The notes: generated by a model from the letters alone, not told the origin. Shown: positions 36,011 to 49,500, numbered from the stretch's first letter. The stretch is DNA of 64,000 nt from Pyrocephalus nanus (GCA_038380795.1 CM076275.1:1862501-1926500); one strand, 5' to 3'. Numbers and translations are program-made.

Positions 36011-38729
36011 CTCACTCTCTGTCTGCACAGAGCAGCCTTCAGTTTTCATGTTGCTGGGCCAAATAAGCCAAATGGGTTTGAGTCTTTGAGTCCCATCCTT
36101 CCTGATACTTCCTCAAACATCAAATCAAACTCTCTACACTTTGCTTTACAGTTTTTTTGCAGCTTGAATCCTTCTGTTTTGGCTTCAAGGGCTCAGTGCT
36201 GTATCCAGACATTAATGCCTCTGGGTAAATGCAGGAAACCCTTGAGCTGTTTAATCTTACAGCACATTGGGTTTTTAGAAAGCCATACTGTTTCAGTGCT
36301 TCATAATCACCCTGTGAGCAAACACCAGGCCAGAATCTTTCTCCTCATTAGACATTTCTAGCTGATGAGGTTTTTGCCTTACAGCTCCAAACCACGCTGC
36401 AAGTCTCTAAGCCCACAATCAATCTCACTTTTCCTTCCTTTCCGAGCTTCCCACACCTCCACAGAAAAAGCAGCACATCTACATGCTTTGCCTACAATTG
36501 TTCATCCAGGGCAGGGTAGCCAGTGGCAGCTCTTCCACCTCTGGGACAGAGTTACTTACTCCAGCATTTACCTGCTCAGGTTTGCCTTCCTGCTTATTGT
36601 TCCTTTTCATTTTAATGAGGTTCTTCTTGTGTCTTAGTTAAAGATTATTTTCTCCAAGAAATCTACAAATGCAGATGGAGAAAAGCATTTGTTCCTGTGG
36701 GTTCAAGGACTGTTGGATAAGAAAACTGTGAGCTATTAAATCAAGGAATAATTAGGTTCCACTATGTGCTACCTCTAGATGTTCCTCTGACATTATCCAC
36801 AAAGGTGTCTCCCCATCAGGACATCACTACAACAATCATTATTAACAGCCTTATTCCCATTGCCAAGATGCTTTTAAGAAATAACTGTGAAGACTTTTTT
36901 TTCCTCCCATGCTAATAAAACAACCAGTTATCAACACAGACTGTGCAAATGAATATTTACCATCTTATGGGCCAAATCTCTTCCACTGACATTAAGGTGC
37001 TTAGTGATGCAAATAGATATTTTTGAATAACCCACACATATAAACTGAGTAGATGTTTGAGTCTCATTAAAGTCAACAGGAGTTAAAAGCCTCAGCAACA
37101 CACTTGTGTGCTTTTGAAAGACTCACCAACCTAAAAACCCAAACAAACAAACAATCTTTTTTATCTAATTCAAAATGCAGTTTGTTACATGAAAATCTGG
37201 AGAGAGCAGGAGGGGGGGAAGGGGAAAAGAGAGATTTTAAAGGCTTTTTAGTGTCACTCTCATTGATTAATTTGCAAATTATCATGGATTTACTTGCTAC
37301 TCATAGTCTTGTCTTCTATTCTCACAGAAGTGTTTTGTCATCCTTCTCCCTACTTCTTCCCTGCCCAGTTCCTTTATGGGATGATGTGGAAGAACAGGGA
37401 GACTGGGGGATAATTTGGACACGACACAGCATTTAGGGAGTGATGGTTCAGCAGCACCAGAGGGATATTGGATGGTGGCTCGTGATTATTCCAGTGCTTA
37501 TCTCAAATATCTGACTTTGCTCTGCATGAGCTGAATGTCCTTAGAAGTTTTGGACCGAAGAGAATGAAAATAATTTATTTGTATTATACTCTGCTGAGTC
37601 CAGTGTGACAAAGGAATTTTGGTCACAGACCAGAGCGGTGTCCAAGCTACTGAAGAGCAGTCAAGACAGAGAAGATGAAGAGCCAGATCCACGCTCACAG
37701 GCACACAAAGACATCCTGCACTGAGTTCAGCGCTTCAGAACATGTGTGAGCCTTGCTGACTTCAACACAAGGAGCACAGCACTGCTGACAGCTTCTCTTA
37801 CACACTGAGGGTGAATTTACCAGGTTCAGCTCAGGAAAAGGCTTTTAAACACAGGCATTTGCTCAAGCGGCAGAAAGGGAAGAGAGGAACAAACCGTGCC
37901 TTGATCTGCTCCTGGATGTGCAGAGAGCCAGCAATTCAGCCTGAAAAATACAGCTTTTTGTCAACAGAAAAACACACAAACCAGAAGGCTCCAGGTTAGC
38001 AGGTGGGGATGCGTTTTTTTTTTTGAAGTAGGAAGAGATGGCTGAATGGAGAGAAGATAATTCTGGCAGCAAAAAGCGAGAAAAGGCAGATTTTTTGCTT
38101 TTGTTTGTATGACTGTGATGGAGTGGATGTGAATCCTTGAGACACCATTCTCCCCATATTTCCAGTTCAGTTACTGGATGAAAAGAGTCTCTTGCTCTCC
38201 AGCTTCTGCACAGCTTCTTGTGGAGACACCAGCCTTGACTTGGGGCAGCTTCAGCAGAGCTTTGCTTTTGCCAAGACTATCAAGGAAAGGTCTTTGTGTC
38301 AAAGAAAGAAAACAAATGGAATTTCAGGAAAAGACACACCTCTGCAAACTGAACAGATGCACGTTAAGCAAGGCCAGTTCAAATAATGGTTTTAAAGAGC
38401 TCCCTTTTTTCTCATCAGAAAGCCAAACAAATACACCATACAAAGGGAGAGCAAGAGCCCAGCTCGGGCAGCAGGCAACACAACTTGCTTGAGATGCTGA
38501 CAAGTTCATAAAAAAAAAAAAAAAAATCAGCTCACCATATTATTCAAGGCAAACCAGATCTAACATCACTCCACCTGCAGCACCACTGCTTTTTTCTTTC
38601 ATTCCACAGCACAGCAGGCAAGCACAGCTCATCCAGCAAAGGATGTGTGGAAGGAGGGAAAAGGGCAACAACACGTTAAGAACCACACCTGCTCCCTGAG
38701 GTGAAAGCAAACCCTCCCTGTCCCTGCAG

Positions 38730-38818
38730 CATTTATGAGTGCACTTAAACCTATGGATCAGGGACTTTTGGCAGCAGCTGAAACGCCTGTTAGGATCACT
38801 GCATCATTTATGAGTGCA
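38730..38818. repeat. paired 14-base direct repeat
   Basis: The identical 14-mer 'catttatgagtgca' occurs at 38730-38743 and again at 38805-38818, 75 bases apart, in nearly matching context (gcag/gcat on the left). The intervening sequence is not repeated. It may be a duplicated protein-binding site or a remnant of an old duplication. Confidence 0.6.
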
Positions 38819-39999
38819 ACTGAGAATATTAGCTTATTAGCACGGGGCCCTTCTCATCAGAAGAGGCAGAGGCTGCCCTGTCAAAGCCAATCAGCCTGGA
38901 CACATCTGGAGCAGGAAAAAAACAGCTCTGGGTAAATAGATCTAAAAGGTTTCCATGGGGTGTGGGCTTCTAACCTTTCAGCTCCAGGAAACAAAGAGGC
39001 AGAGAGAGATAATACCCAAGTAATGCTCCTCCATCAGTAATGTCCCCAAAGTCTCACAGGACACCGGTAAGGTGATTTATCTATTATCAAATTGTTGTTA
39101 CTTGCACCAAATAAGGCCAGTTTAAAAGCCAAACAATAAATATTCTTTCAACTTCTTTGTCTCACGGACTTGAGTAGCCCCAAGCCTGACTGCCTGAGGT
39201 TATTCTGGCGTGGAAGAAGGAAGATGGAGCCTGGTGTGTAGTAAAATCTCACTCCACTGGCAGCTGTATGACTAAAATAATAATTCAGTGCTGCAACACA
39301 GATGTATCTGGGTTTTTTGTGAAAACATGCTGATATATTCATGGCTGGATTTGCCTACAAATGAAAGTTAGCAGGGGTAGGGACATTAGTTCATGGTCTG
39401 TTTTGCACTGACCATAAAGGCTTCCTAATAGATGTCTGGAGCTGCTGGATATTACTGCAGTATAAATAATAAATAATAATACATCATTTTAATGTAAACA
39501 GAGGCATTCCACATTGAAGCACCTTTTCAAGTGTGTTTGAGATGCAGCACTATTACAGTTCACACTTGAGTAGCCTACCCTTGAGGTAACAGAGACATAG
39601 ATATGAGCAGTGACATTTAAATTAGCAAGAAACACCAAACATAAATAAAAAAGTCATCTTCGGTTGTTTCTGGAAGCTGATCACCCAGCAGCACTAGGCT
39701 TTATGTTCTGGGTAAACTTCTGTGATTTAGAGCAGAAAGACTGTCGTAATTACCATGTTGGTGCCTGTTCTCAAAGCTGCTTTCCTGAAACCTTTCCGTT
39801 GGAAGGTCCCCTCCATCTGAAATATTTTACTCTATTCTAAGACCACACTGCTCAGGTTTTGTTCATAACGAGGTTTTTTGTGCTCAAACCCCATCCTCTT
39901 GCCCCTCTGCTCATCCACTCTGCTCTGTGCAGAGCAGGACACACTTGCAGGAGAGATTCTCATGTTGGAATACAATTTTCCACCTGGTTTTGTGCTCGC

Positions 40000-40150
40000 C
40001 CTGTAAATATTTGCTTATGATAATGGCGTGTGAAACTTGCTTGCTACCCACGAGGTTTGCTGCTGCCATAAATAAATATTGAACAGGCTTAACGTGACTT
40101 CTTGTTAATCATCTTTGTTATTATTGTCTTCTGTATGTTTACAAATACAC
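40000..40150. promoter_or_regulatory. candidate conserved noncoding element
   Basis: The sequence includes 'gcttatgataatggcg', 'gccataaataaatattg', 'cttgttaatcatc' and 'tttgttattattgtc'. SOX-like ATTGT and HOX/CDX-like ATAAA cores are mixed and there are no repeats. Weak inference from texture. Confidence 0.2.
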
Positions 40151-40389
40151 TGCTCAGCTGCTGCACTGCAGGCAGGGAGAGTCAACACTGGGTAAAATAA
40201 ACTTTACAACAGTAGAAGGGATTGAGAGACAGACACATTACACACATCAGTATATAAAAAGCAATGTCACACATGCAGGTACACTCATACACGTGTAGGA
40301 CTTGCATGAGCTGAAGCCTCATAGAGGTGCCTCACACTGTGTTATCAGATATTAGTGGTACTGAGTTTAATTTAAAATACACATCATGT

Positions 40390-40500
40390 CAGCCTAGGCC
40401 AGCTGGAAATGTCTCTGGAACTATGTGGTCCAGCCTTGCTCTGTCAGCTCAGCACACTTAACCTGCTCGAAGTCCTGGAGCTCACAGAAGAAATCCAGCA
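40390..40500 (-). mobile_element. possible old CR1-like remnant
   Basis: The plus strand reads 'ctaggccagctggaaatgtc', 'tctggaactatgtggtccag' then 'ccttgctctgtcag'. This parallels the reverse-complemented CR1 terminus pattern (ggctggaaatgacctctgg...gatcatctggtccagcc) of older subfamilies. Only the first 45 bases or so are suggestive. Boundary and identity are uncertain. Confidence 0.3.
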
Positions 40501-43204
40501 GGGAGGGTGAAGAGCAGATTTTCTTGATCTCCAATTCAAAACACAGCCCCAAACTGGAATGCTCAGCTGAGGTCCCCATTAGTGCCAAAGCAGCACTAAA
40601 AGCCTCAGAACCATTCCTGGGAAGCTGGTGGAGGTGGCAACCCAGCCCTACCCCCTGAAGTCACTGCAGTGGCCTGGAAGCAAAGCTCATCTCTGCTCCC
40701 AAGGGCCAGTGTTCAGGATGGATGGATGGGGAAGAAACCAGCCAGGCTTGTCCTGTTCTCTCCACAGCAACATGAATTAGTTTATCATGGATCCAAGAAC
40801 ACTGCTCTGGAGACCAGTCACAGCTGATTAAACAGGAGAGGGCTGAACTGGGACACGAGAAGAGACGTCCTCTTACCAGGTCAGCATCCTCTCTGCTGCT
40901 CAGGCTGCTCTTGGGACTGCACTCCCCAGCTGCCTGGGGAGCCTTGGAGGGCTCATGGATGTGACATTCCTGATCAACCCTTAACTCCCAGCTAAGCCTC
41001 CTTCTCCCACTGCCATAAAAACCAGAAACACAAGGAAGTCACAACTTTGTTTTTTTCCACTGAATTAAGCAGGAACATTTTTCTTGCTTGTATCAGTTTG
41101 CAAGTTTTCCTTCAACTGCACTCCCTATGCAGCATTTTAAAACTCCTGCTTAGAGATGCCCACTACTTATCACTGTCAGCTGTGCACGCTCAGAGCAGCT
41201 CTGACATTTCCACAGATTTTAAAAAATTTGAGCCAGGACAAAATTTGGCAGGTGCACTAATAAGTAATATTGTTTTCCTTTGAAAAGGCCCAATTCTAAT
41301 CAACCCATGGCAACGTAGCGATTTTTGCATCCATTTGTCCTTGGCAAGGGCTGGGTTTTTTTTCTAGAAGTAAATTTCCTCAGCTTCACTGGGAGAATTA
41401 AATTGTATTTCAACATTCAGTCCTTCAATTCTGAACACTTTCAATTTTAAGCCTTACAGTCTTTATGGAGAAAAAAAACATTTATATTAATTAATAAGGA
41501 AAAGGAGTGTGGGCTTTGCTTGTGGCAAACTGTTTAGGAAAGGTCATCTTCTGACCCAAAAAGCCTCTGCTCTCCTCTGCTGTGTTCCACTTAAACCTGG
41601 CCCAGAGGTGATGGTGACCACTTCTTGCATGACAGGGTTTTGTTCCTGTTGTCTGTGGGATCTGGAGCTGACACAAGAAATTTGTATCAGAAGATCATCA
41701 GATAAAAGAAGTCATGTGAGACTCACTCAAAAAGGCAGGGGGAGGGAAGGGCATGTCAGCAGGACACAGTGCTTCATAAGAGCCTGGACTTATCTTTATA
41801 GTGAATGTTATCTGTAAGATTGATAAATGTGTGACAGGCTGGAAAGGGGAGAGAGGACAAAGTCATTGTACTGAAAAACTAGGCCTGGCAACAATAAAAA
41901 AAAAGCCCTATAAAATAGTTAAAAACCTAATAGCTCACTAGAGCTTTTTGCCAGAGCGAGTCCTCTATGTCCAATAGCTCTCTAAAGGCATTAGAAAATG
42001 AAAGGAGTTTTAATGCACCCCTACATTTCTTTTCTCTCTGGTTTTACAAGGGGTGATGTGGCAATCTAATTATACTGTGTTGTGAGCTGGTATTATGTCC
42101 TGCACAGAAAGGAAAGAAGCTTTTTTATCGTTCCATTATGCAATTGTTGCTACTTTTTACGCTCCTTCCAGCTTTGGTGCAATAACTCTGGATTGTAGCC
42201 TGCATTAATTTTTTTTTTTTCCTTTCAACCATTCCTTCTTTCACACTAATAAAATAAAATAAATAAAACATTGCCCAGCCAGTGTGTGAGCAAGGCCATT
42301 CCTTCACTTCTGGCTTCCTCAAAGAGCATGCAAGCCCCAGAGGAACCTACAGCAAGGTGGTGGGGACGCTTTGGAGACATTTCCTGCCTGTCTTAATGCT
42401 CAGGGAAAAACAAAAGGTTCTGAGACTGATCACAGTGGTGTCCAGCACACCACCAGCCCTCGGAGCTGCCCAGCAAACACTGACAGATGAAGCAAGCCAC
42501 CACTCCAGTCCTATTCTTCTGATGTAAAACCCTCACCCTCTGTCCTTTTCAATTATGTATGGTCATGTTCTTACAATAGCTTCTGCTGTCACTGTGATTT
42601 AAAGATAAGGTTTATTTTAAAAGATCGTTTGTTTCCAGTGCCAACATCGCCAGTCTAATCAGATAAAGAAGTGCACAGTTTTTGAGACACCCCCCCTCCT
42701 GGATTTTCTTCCCCTCCTTCCCCAGAGCCTGCCACCTGAACTTCTTGCTAATCATTTCAAGGCTATTCAGAAGGTGGTCCTTGCATAATTTTTAGCTTAG
42801 CATAAAAAACTGCCTAATTGTTATTCATTTGGCTTGGCAGCTATTACACACCGAAGTGACCTCTGCTTCTCTGTTAATTATAAATAGTTTTGTCTATTGG
42901 ATAAATTGAAGTGAATTAGCTCAGTTTTAAGATCTTATCAATAATTTAAATAGCCATTTCAAACAAATAAAATAGAAGGGAAAAAAAAAAAAAAAGCCCA
43001 CAGAAATAGAACCAACTTCGAGCAGAAAAGCCCAACTTCCAAGTGTAAAGCACCAACAAATCATTGATTTAGCAGCGAGGGCAGAATTGAATAATAAAGC
43101 TGAAAGAGGAACAAGTTTTATTTTTCCATGCATGCAGGCCTGAGCATTTGCTGTGGAGCAGGAGAGTTTGGAGGTCTGGTCCCTGCCCAGCATGGCAATC
43201 CATT

Positions 43205-43450
43205 AACCACAGCTGTCGGAAACATCTGCCCGACCCGATTACCGTCAATGCCGGCACAACATCCCTTCCCTCCCCGCTCAGCTGCCACCAAGCAAGTAGG
43301 CTTCTGCTAGACCAGGCTCAAAACACAGCTCAGAAATAGATTTATTCTTCAGCAAGGTCATGCTTGGGGGAAATGCATGTACAAGGCTGGTGGTGCCATC
43401 AGGCCCCGGAGAAAGAACAGCTCTTCATTTCTGTGAGGGAACGACGGCCA
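43205..43450. promoter_or_regulatory. small CpG-richer patch
   Basis: Several CpGs cluster here ('ctgtcggaaac', 'gcccgacccgattaccgtc', 'atgccggcac', 'gaacgacggcc') against a CpG-poor background. It could be a small unmethylated regulatory element. There is no promoter motif that I can identify. Confidence 0.2.
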
Positions 43451-44563
43451 GAGTTGCTTTGAGGTGTCTGGTAAGATCAGCTCTAGTCATAAAAAGTACA
43501 TTCAGCATAAGGGCAGGTTCCATTTTGTTCTGTGATTCATTTTAAGCCTCTGGAGAGGCCATCCAGTGTGAAGACATCACAGAGACAACAGCAGGAGGCT
43601 ACAGCAAAGGGAAGGAGCTCAGCCTTGATTTGTAGCTCTATTATAGGCAAAAAGAAAGCTCTTTTCTTCACTAATAACTTGGAAAGGTGAGCAACAACAA
43701 GAGAAGATTTGCTGTGACAGGTTAATACCTCTCATCTTCTGAAGCCTTACTGAAAGCTCCACCCACTTGGTGTCCAACGCTGTGGTATGAGATGAAAATA
43801 CAGGTGGGAGCATCTCCAAATTTCAGCCTGCCTTCAGCTCTTCCCTATGCCACAGGGAGGTCTTCTCTCCCTCAGTCCCTCCAACACATCCAGGTTTTAC
43901 CTCAATCTTTAGTTTTGAGTGGGTTTAATTGTTAACACAGATTAATTAAAGCACAAGGCAGTGACACACAGACCTACCCCCCTGCCTTGGACAAGGGTGT
44001 GCACCAAATGTCACACAGACATGTCCAAGGTCAGTCCCACCTCAGACAGACGCTGCTGATTCCCCACAGCCAACAGCAGCTCCTCCAAGGCCCCACACAG
44101 TGAAAGCATCAGTCCTTATTGCTGCTGAGTGTCCTCTCTTTCCTCTCTGATAACCTCTGCCCCTGGTCAAAGCTGGCACAAATGGGCTGTGTTCCCAAAT
44201 CCCACACTGTGCCGTTCTTCAACAACTCCTCAGGGTTTCCTGAAAGCCTGGAATATTTACTCACAGCTACAGCACTTTTCTTATCTCACTGAGCAAACAG
44301 TTGGACGCAAAATGCCAAGAAAGTCTGGGAAAGGCAGAAGGGACAAAACAGAAATATGGAATGACTGGTGGTAATGCCACTGACCGCCTTCAGAGCAATC
44401 TGGAAGCAGGAGAAAGAGATTTCTGGCCAGAAAAGAACAGATTTTGGAACCTTGACCAAGTATTGCATTTCTTTTCGTACATACTTAGTGTATCTTTCAT
44501 TCATAAAAATACCTTCAACCTCCTAACATTTGTCATTGCCCAAAAACGTGACATCAATTTAAC

Positions 44564-44609
44564 ATGGAACGTGAAATTAATTTAAAATGGAATATGAAAT
44601 TAATTTAAA
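44564..44609. repeat. 23-base tandem duplication, two copies
   Basis: Two head-to-tail copies of a 23-base unit (44564-44586 and 44587-44609) differ at two positions. Each contains 'gaaattaatttaaa', so the duplication doubles a TTAATT-type homeodomain core. The third unit diverges immediately after ATG. This is a local slippage duplication. Confidence 0.9.
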
Positions 44610-46437
44610 ATGCAGTAAAGCAGAGCTTTTATAGATATCTGCTTACTATTTGGGGCAAAATACGATACTGCACATAAAGCAAATCTTGACTTGCAAAGCC
44701 TCAAGGAGCCTTTTTTCTGTTTTATCAGGACAGACAGAGCAATGGTGGATGGAGCCTTAAAAATCACAAACTCTTTCCTTTCAAAAGTAAACTAAAAGCA
44801 GAAACTACAAAATTAATATAAGAAATTAAAGATCCAAGAAATGCCTTAAATATTAGAGATACAGCAATAAAAAGGAATACTGAGAAAACTTGAGATCACT
44901 CACTAATCATAACGAGCCCTGGAAAACAAGGAAGGCACCCCACGTGTCCCCAGGGAGTTGTCACAAGCCCCAGCCTCAGCACCTCAAACAACTGAGTTTA
45001 TCAGAAGATAAAGACCTTCCAAATGTATTTGTTCTCCACATTTAATATTAATCAAAGAGCATTATAAATTTCATACATCACTCCTGTGTCCTAGCTGTAG
45101 GGGAAGAAACGCTGGCTTGATAAAAGTAATGCAAAACAACACACATAAATGTGTAAACCAATAATGAAATAAAATATAAAAAAAAAAAAAGGGAAATCAG
45201 TTGATTAAACAAAGGATCTTTTGAAGCTGGGATGTGGTTTGCATCAGCACAGGAAGAGCTGGGCTATTGGAAAAATCCACAAAAGGCAAAAACATTTGCT
45301 GGGTTCTGAAAACTGGTAATACTAAACCCAAATGAGAATAAAAGAGCTGCAAATTCTAACACTACGAATGTATTTTAGGACTAAGATCCAGCTGCAGGAG
45401 GATCCCTTCATTTGTTCCTAACTTTTTATTAATATTGGGGATGTTCGAGTTTTTTAATCAGAGCTTTGGAGCTTCATTTGAGGTTGACCAAAGTTGGAGT
45501 TTCCTGGGGCTTGCACTGGCACACGAGGTGTTAAACAGCATCAACAGCTGGGGAAAAAAACTCCTGTTATTCGAGGGAGGTTCTCCAATTCTGCTCCCCC
45601 TGGTTGCCTCCCACAGCATCCCACTCCTGTGTCCCCTGGAAGGGAAGAGCCTGTACTTGCTCTGCACCTGGCCCTGCTTTATGGCAGGGTTTATGCTCCC
45701 AAATACACCACACACACTGAGGGGAACCTTTGGGACAAGGACAGCATAATTCATTTTGAGAAACATCTTCCTCCTGTTTGAGAGTCAGTGTAAATTGAAA
45801 TTCCTCGGGGGAATAGGGCATGATATTTTTCATTTTCTCAGATTCCATAAGGTTTGTTGTTAGATTTATTCCTTTATAATTATTGATTATATAAGGGCTG
45901 AAGATGGGGCTGAGCTAGAATCTAAAGTCTCTTTTTTCTTTTGTGTTTTTTAAGTAAGAGTTTCATGTCAGTGCTATTGATTTTTAAAGCAAAAGGTGCA
46001 CTGAAACCTGAATTTTCCAAACAAATTTTGGAGCCAAGAATGCATAGCTCACTCACCTGGCTAACACTTGAACCATAATTCTTTTTTATTTAACCCCACT
46101 GACTTTCTGTTTGGAATTCCAGTTTATCTCCCCTCTCCTGCTTGGTTAAACACCATCTAGTGCCACAGCCAAGAATCACAGCTTACATTAGCAGCAACAA
46201 AAAAAAAAAACCAACCAAAAAACCAAACACAAAACTAAATACCCAGCCTTTTGTCATATCAGCAATACCTGGGAATTCTGAAAAATTCTTCAACTTAATC
46301 CTCAAAAAAATCCTTTAATGTAACCCTCAAAGTATCCCTGGGGTTCAGAATCGAAGCAGAAGATACTGCATGAATGGGACAGAAATAAATACAAAGCTGT
46401 CTTACATGATAACTCTTATTTTTTAATTCATTTTCCT

Positions 46438-46569
46438 TTTACTCTTCCCTGGGAGGGTGGGCAGGCCCTGGCACAGGTTACCCAGAGAAGCTCTGGCTGC
46501 CCCTGCATCCCTGGAAGTGTCCAAGGCCAGGTTGGACAGGGCTTGGAGCAACCTGGGCTGGTGGAAGAC
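46438..46569 (+). mobile_element. CR1 internal 3'-region fragment lacking its 3' terminus
   Basis: The plus strand reads 'gagggtgggcaggccctggc', 'acaggttacccagagaagct', 'ctggaagtgtccaaggccag', 'gttggacagggcttggagca' and 'acctgggctggtggaag', then stops abruptly. The usual last 70 bases ('...cccttccaacccaaacc') are absent and unrelated sequence follows. CR1 copies normally keep the 3' end, so a deletion or rearrangement after insertion is likely. Confidence 0.94.
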
Positions 46570-49500
46570 AGAATTAAGCAAAGTTTTTTTCCCTCTCCTC
46601 TTTAGGGAGAGGAATAAGATGTTTAAAATCAGGTTTGTTCTCCACCAATTACAACCTTTTAATATTCCTCCTGCTTAACTCTGGAGATAAACCATCACTA
46701 TCAACACTCAGTCCCTGGCACTACAAAAGATCGGGGACATTTTCCTTCCTTGGGACGAGCCCTGGAGAGTTGTGGTGCCATCCCTGGCACACGGCCACCC
46801 ATCAGAGCAGCTTCACACCTCCCCCTGCTCCTGCTGGGTTCCACCTCAGGGCTGTAGTTTACAGCAGATCAGAACGTGGCCATCAAGTTTATTAATCAAA
46901 ACTATTTGGGAAACCACCCCAGAGTGCACTAGAGCCTCGTCTGAGGTCAGCCAGATGCTGCAGCACTTCATTAAGTCATTGAAAATCAGTGACAAATTAA
47001 CACAGACCTTAAAGAAGCAGCACATTTTCCCTTTCAGGCTCTTTTAATGAATTGTGCTGTAGATATTTTCAAGCTAGCAGTGATCTGACAGGTGGTATTT
47101 TTCAAATAATTCATTCACTCCATTTCTAGCTATGTTTTCCTTCCTGACAGCTCAGAGCCCATTGATTCCACCTTTAATTACTGTTCACAGCCACATCTGC
47201 TCCTGATACACAGAAAAAAATTAGTTAAACACTGTACAAAGTGATTTCTCATTTACTTTTTAAATCATTAAGCGACCATCTTTTCCTGCATTCCACTTTT
47301 AAACAGGCCTGCAACCCAGGGAAGGGAAAAAATAAAATCAGCGGGTTTTGGAAAGTAAGGAATCCAATTCAGTCCGAATTCCTGCCCCTGCTCCTCCTGA
47401 CTCCCCATCAATCACTTTAAAATTATTGTACTGGGTTTCTAACCTGCAGTTGTGTTGCTCAATAAAGCACAGACAAGTGGAGGGGGGAGATGTTTTAATA
47501 CCTGGCCTGCACACATGTACACCTCTCCATTCCCATTTCCCTGGGAACAAATGCCCTTATAATTTCCCCCAAGAATCAATAATGCCCATTGCACAGCCCA
47601 GCACTGTTTGAGATGCAGATTGCACAGGGACACCGAAAATTTATTGCATTGTAAACTTAGGCAGAAGGTGGTGGGTGAGCTGTAATTAAGGTTTTGCTGA
47701 TAATAAAAAATAGGGGGAAATAAGCAGATTCCATAGGCAGGAAATGTTAGTTCTGCTACACAATCACCCCATTTTTTGCAGAGGAAGCTGCAGCCACGAG
47801 CCTCTTTTTCTGCACAATTAGCCCAGGGAAAGGTGGTTTACATTTTCAACCACCCCAAAACTCTGGCATCCCACATACCCTTCCTCAACCCTTAACATCT
47901 CCAGAGCCTTTCCAAACTTCCACTCCCAGCATTTAGATCTTATCCTGATTCTATGAAAATCCCATCTTAACATTTATTGTTCTTGGTACCTGCTTTTATC
48001 TGGGAAGCAAAAATAAAGACAGACCTTTACACAGCTGATGCAATTTTTCATTCTTCCTTGCATCAGACCTGGTGCTGCATGAGTTGGTGAGGGGTGAGAC
48101 GTATAATGAAAAACCAGGCAATCTTCCTATTTATCTCAGGGATAGGCAGAGATCTGGGCTGAGGAGGGGCACCCAAATCCTTCCTTCCCCCCATATGTCC
48201 CTCCACCTGCTCCAGCAAACTTTTATGTTGTGGCTGGCTATGTAAAAACCCTCCAAACCTGCTACCTATTTTCTTTTTCTTTCTCCTCCTTTCTTGACTT
48301 CCTTGATTTTCAGATTTCTGTCCTTGTCCCAGGGTTGGGATTGCTCACTACTAATTATCCAATAAAAACAGAGTTGAAGTATTAAATCTATCCCTAGTTA
48401 ACCCAATGTCTTTAATAATAAAAGAGATTTTGCACTGGGGATAAATACTGTATCTCATTTTCCCACTCTTACAAGTCTCCTGTCACTCCACACTTATTAA
48501 TACTGCTCCTAATATACTGCTCCCAGTCAGCCACTAAAATAGTTTGGTTATTCCTATTAATTCACCAATAAAATGCGGCTTCACGGTGCAATAAAGGCTT
48601 TGTTGCTCGTGGGGTTTATTGGCAGCATCTATTTGTCCAATTTGTCAAGAGATTTTCCCTACTTTTCTGATACTACAGGCAAAAAAACCTGTGCTCTGGA
48701 ACACAGTGAGAAAGCAGTTTCTGATCCCCTGCCAGGTGTCTCTGGCTTCCCCCTGGGTATCTGGCAGTGACTGATGGCACAGACAAGTCTCCATCCCTCC
48801 AGGTTGAGTGGATGCTGCAAGAACCTCTACCCAGAAGGAAAAACAGCTGTTTCCTGGTTAATATTCAGAACAAGCTCACTTTCTGAGAGAGATGAGCACC
48901 TTCCAACAGCAGGATCCACCCGTGCTCCAAAGAGCTGTGAAACCCCAGCACTTGGAGCACAGAGCCACAAACACAGAATTTAGCTCCTAAATTAGCAATC
49001 TGGTGCTAATTTATGAACTTCTCAGTGCACTCTGTGGAAGGAATAACTGGGAAAGACCCCTCCCTTACAAATCCAACCCTCCACAATCACACAGAGCCTT
49101 GTAATGGGTGCTGGAATTGGAAGAGCCCCCTGAATGTTTACTGCACAGCTCCCTGTTCAAAGGTGCAAACCACTCCCCTATAACACACCAAAGAATTTAC
49201 CAAAAGGACCAGTCAAAATGCCCCAGAAGAAGAGAAAAAGAAGGATGCTTGAGGTATTTTCAACAGCAAAGAATTTGTTAGGCAAAATAGTCAGGTGGCC
49301 CGAAGGGGTGGACCGTGATCCACCCCAGCCTGACTGGTCTGATGACTTCAGAGCAGGTCACCTCAAGGAACTGAACTGGTTATTCAACCTGAACTTCTCA
49401 CAGGCCCTTGTGAGCCAGTGAGATTTGATGGGACCCCATCAAGAAGGGCAAAGAATCAGCAGCAGACAGAGCTGCCAGAGAACCCAGCACGGAGTGTTTC

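Larger units (their letters stand above)
32036..46437. other. 14 kb stretch without clear genes
   Basis: No gene is recognised and clear CR1 sequence is absent, a longer repeat gap than elsewhere in the window. Contents listed separately are a stem-loop (32334-32392), two doubtful CR1-like remnants (35799 and 40390), enhancer-like blocks, a CpG-richer patch (43205-43450), a paired 14-mer (38730/38805) and a 23-base tandem (44564). Mononucleotide runs occur at 34786-34802, 35775-35787, 38510-38526, 42981-42995, 45178-45190 and 46199-46210. Confidence 0.5.
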
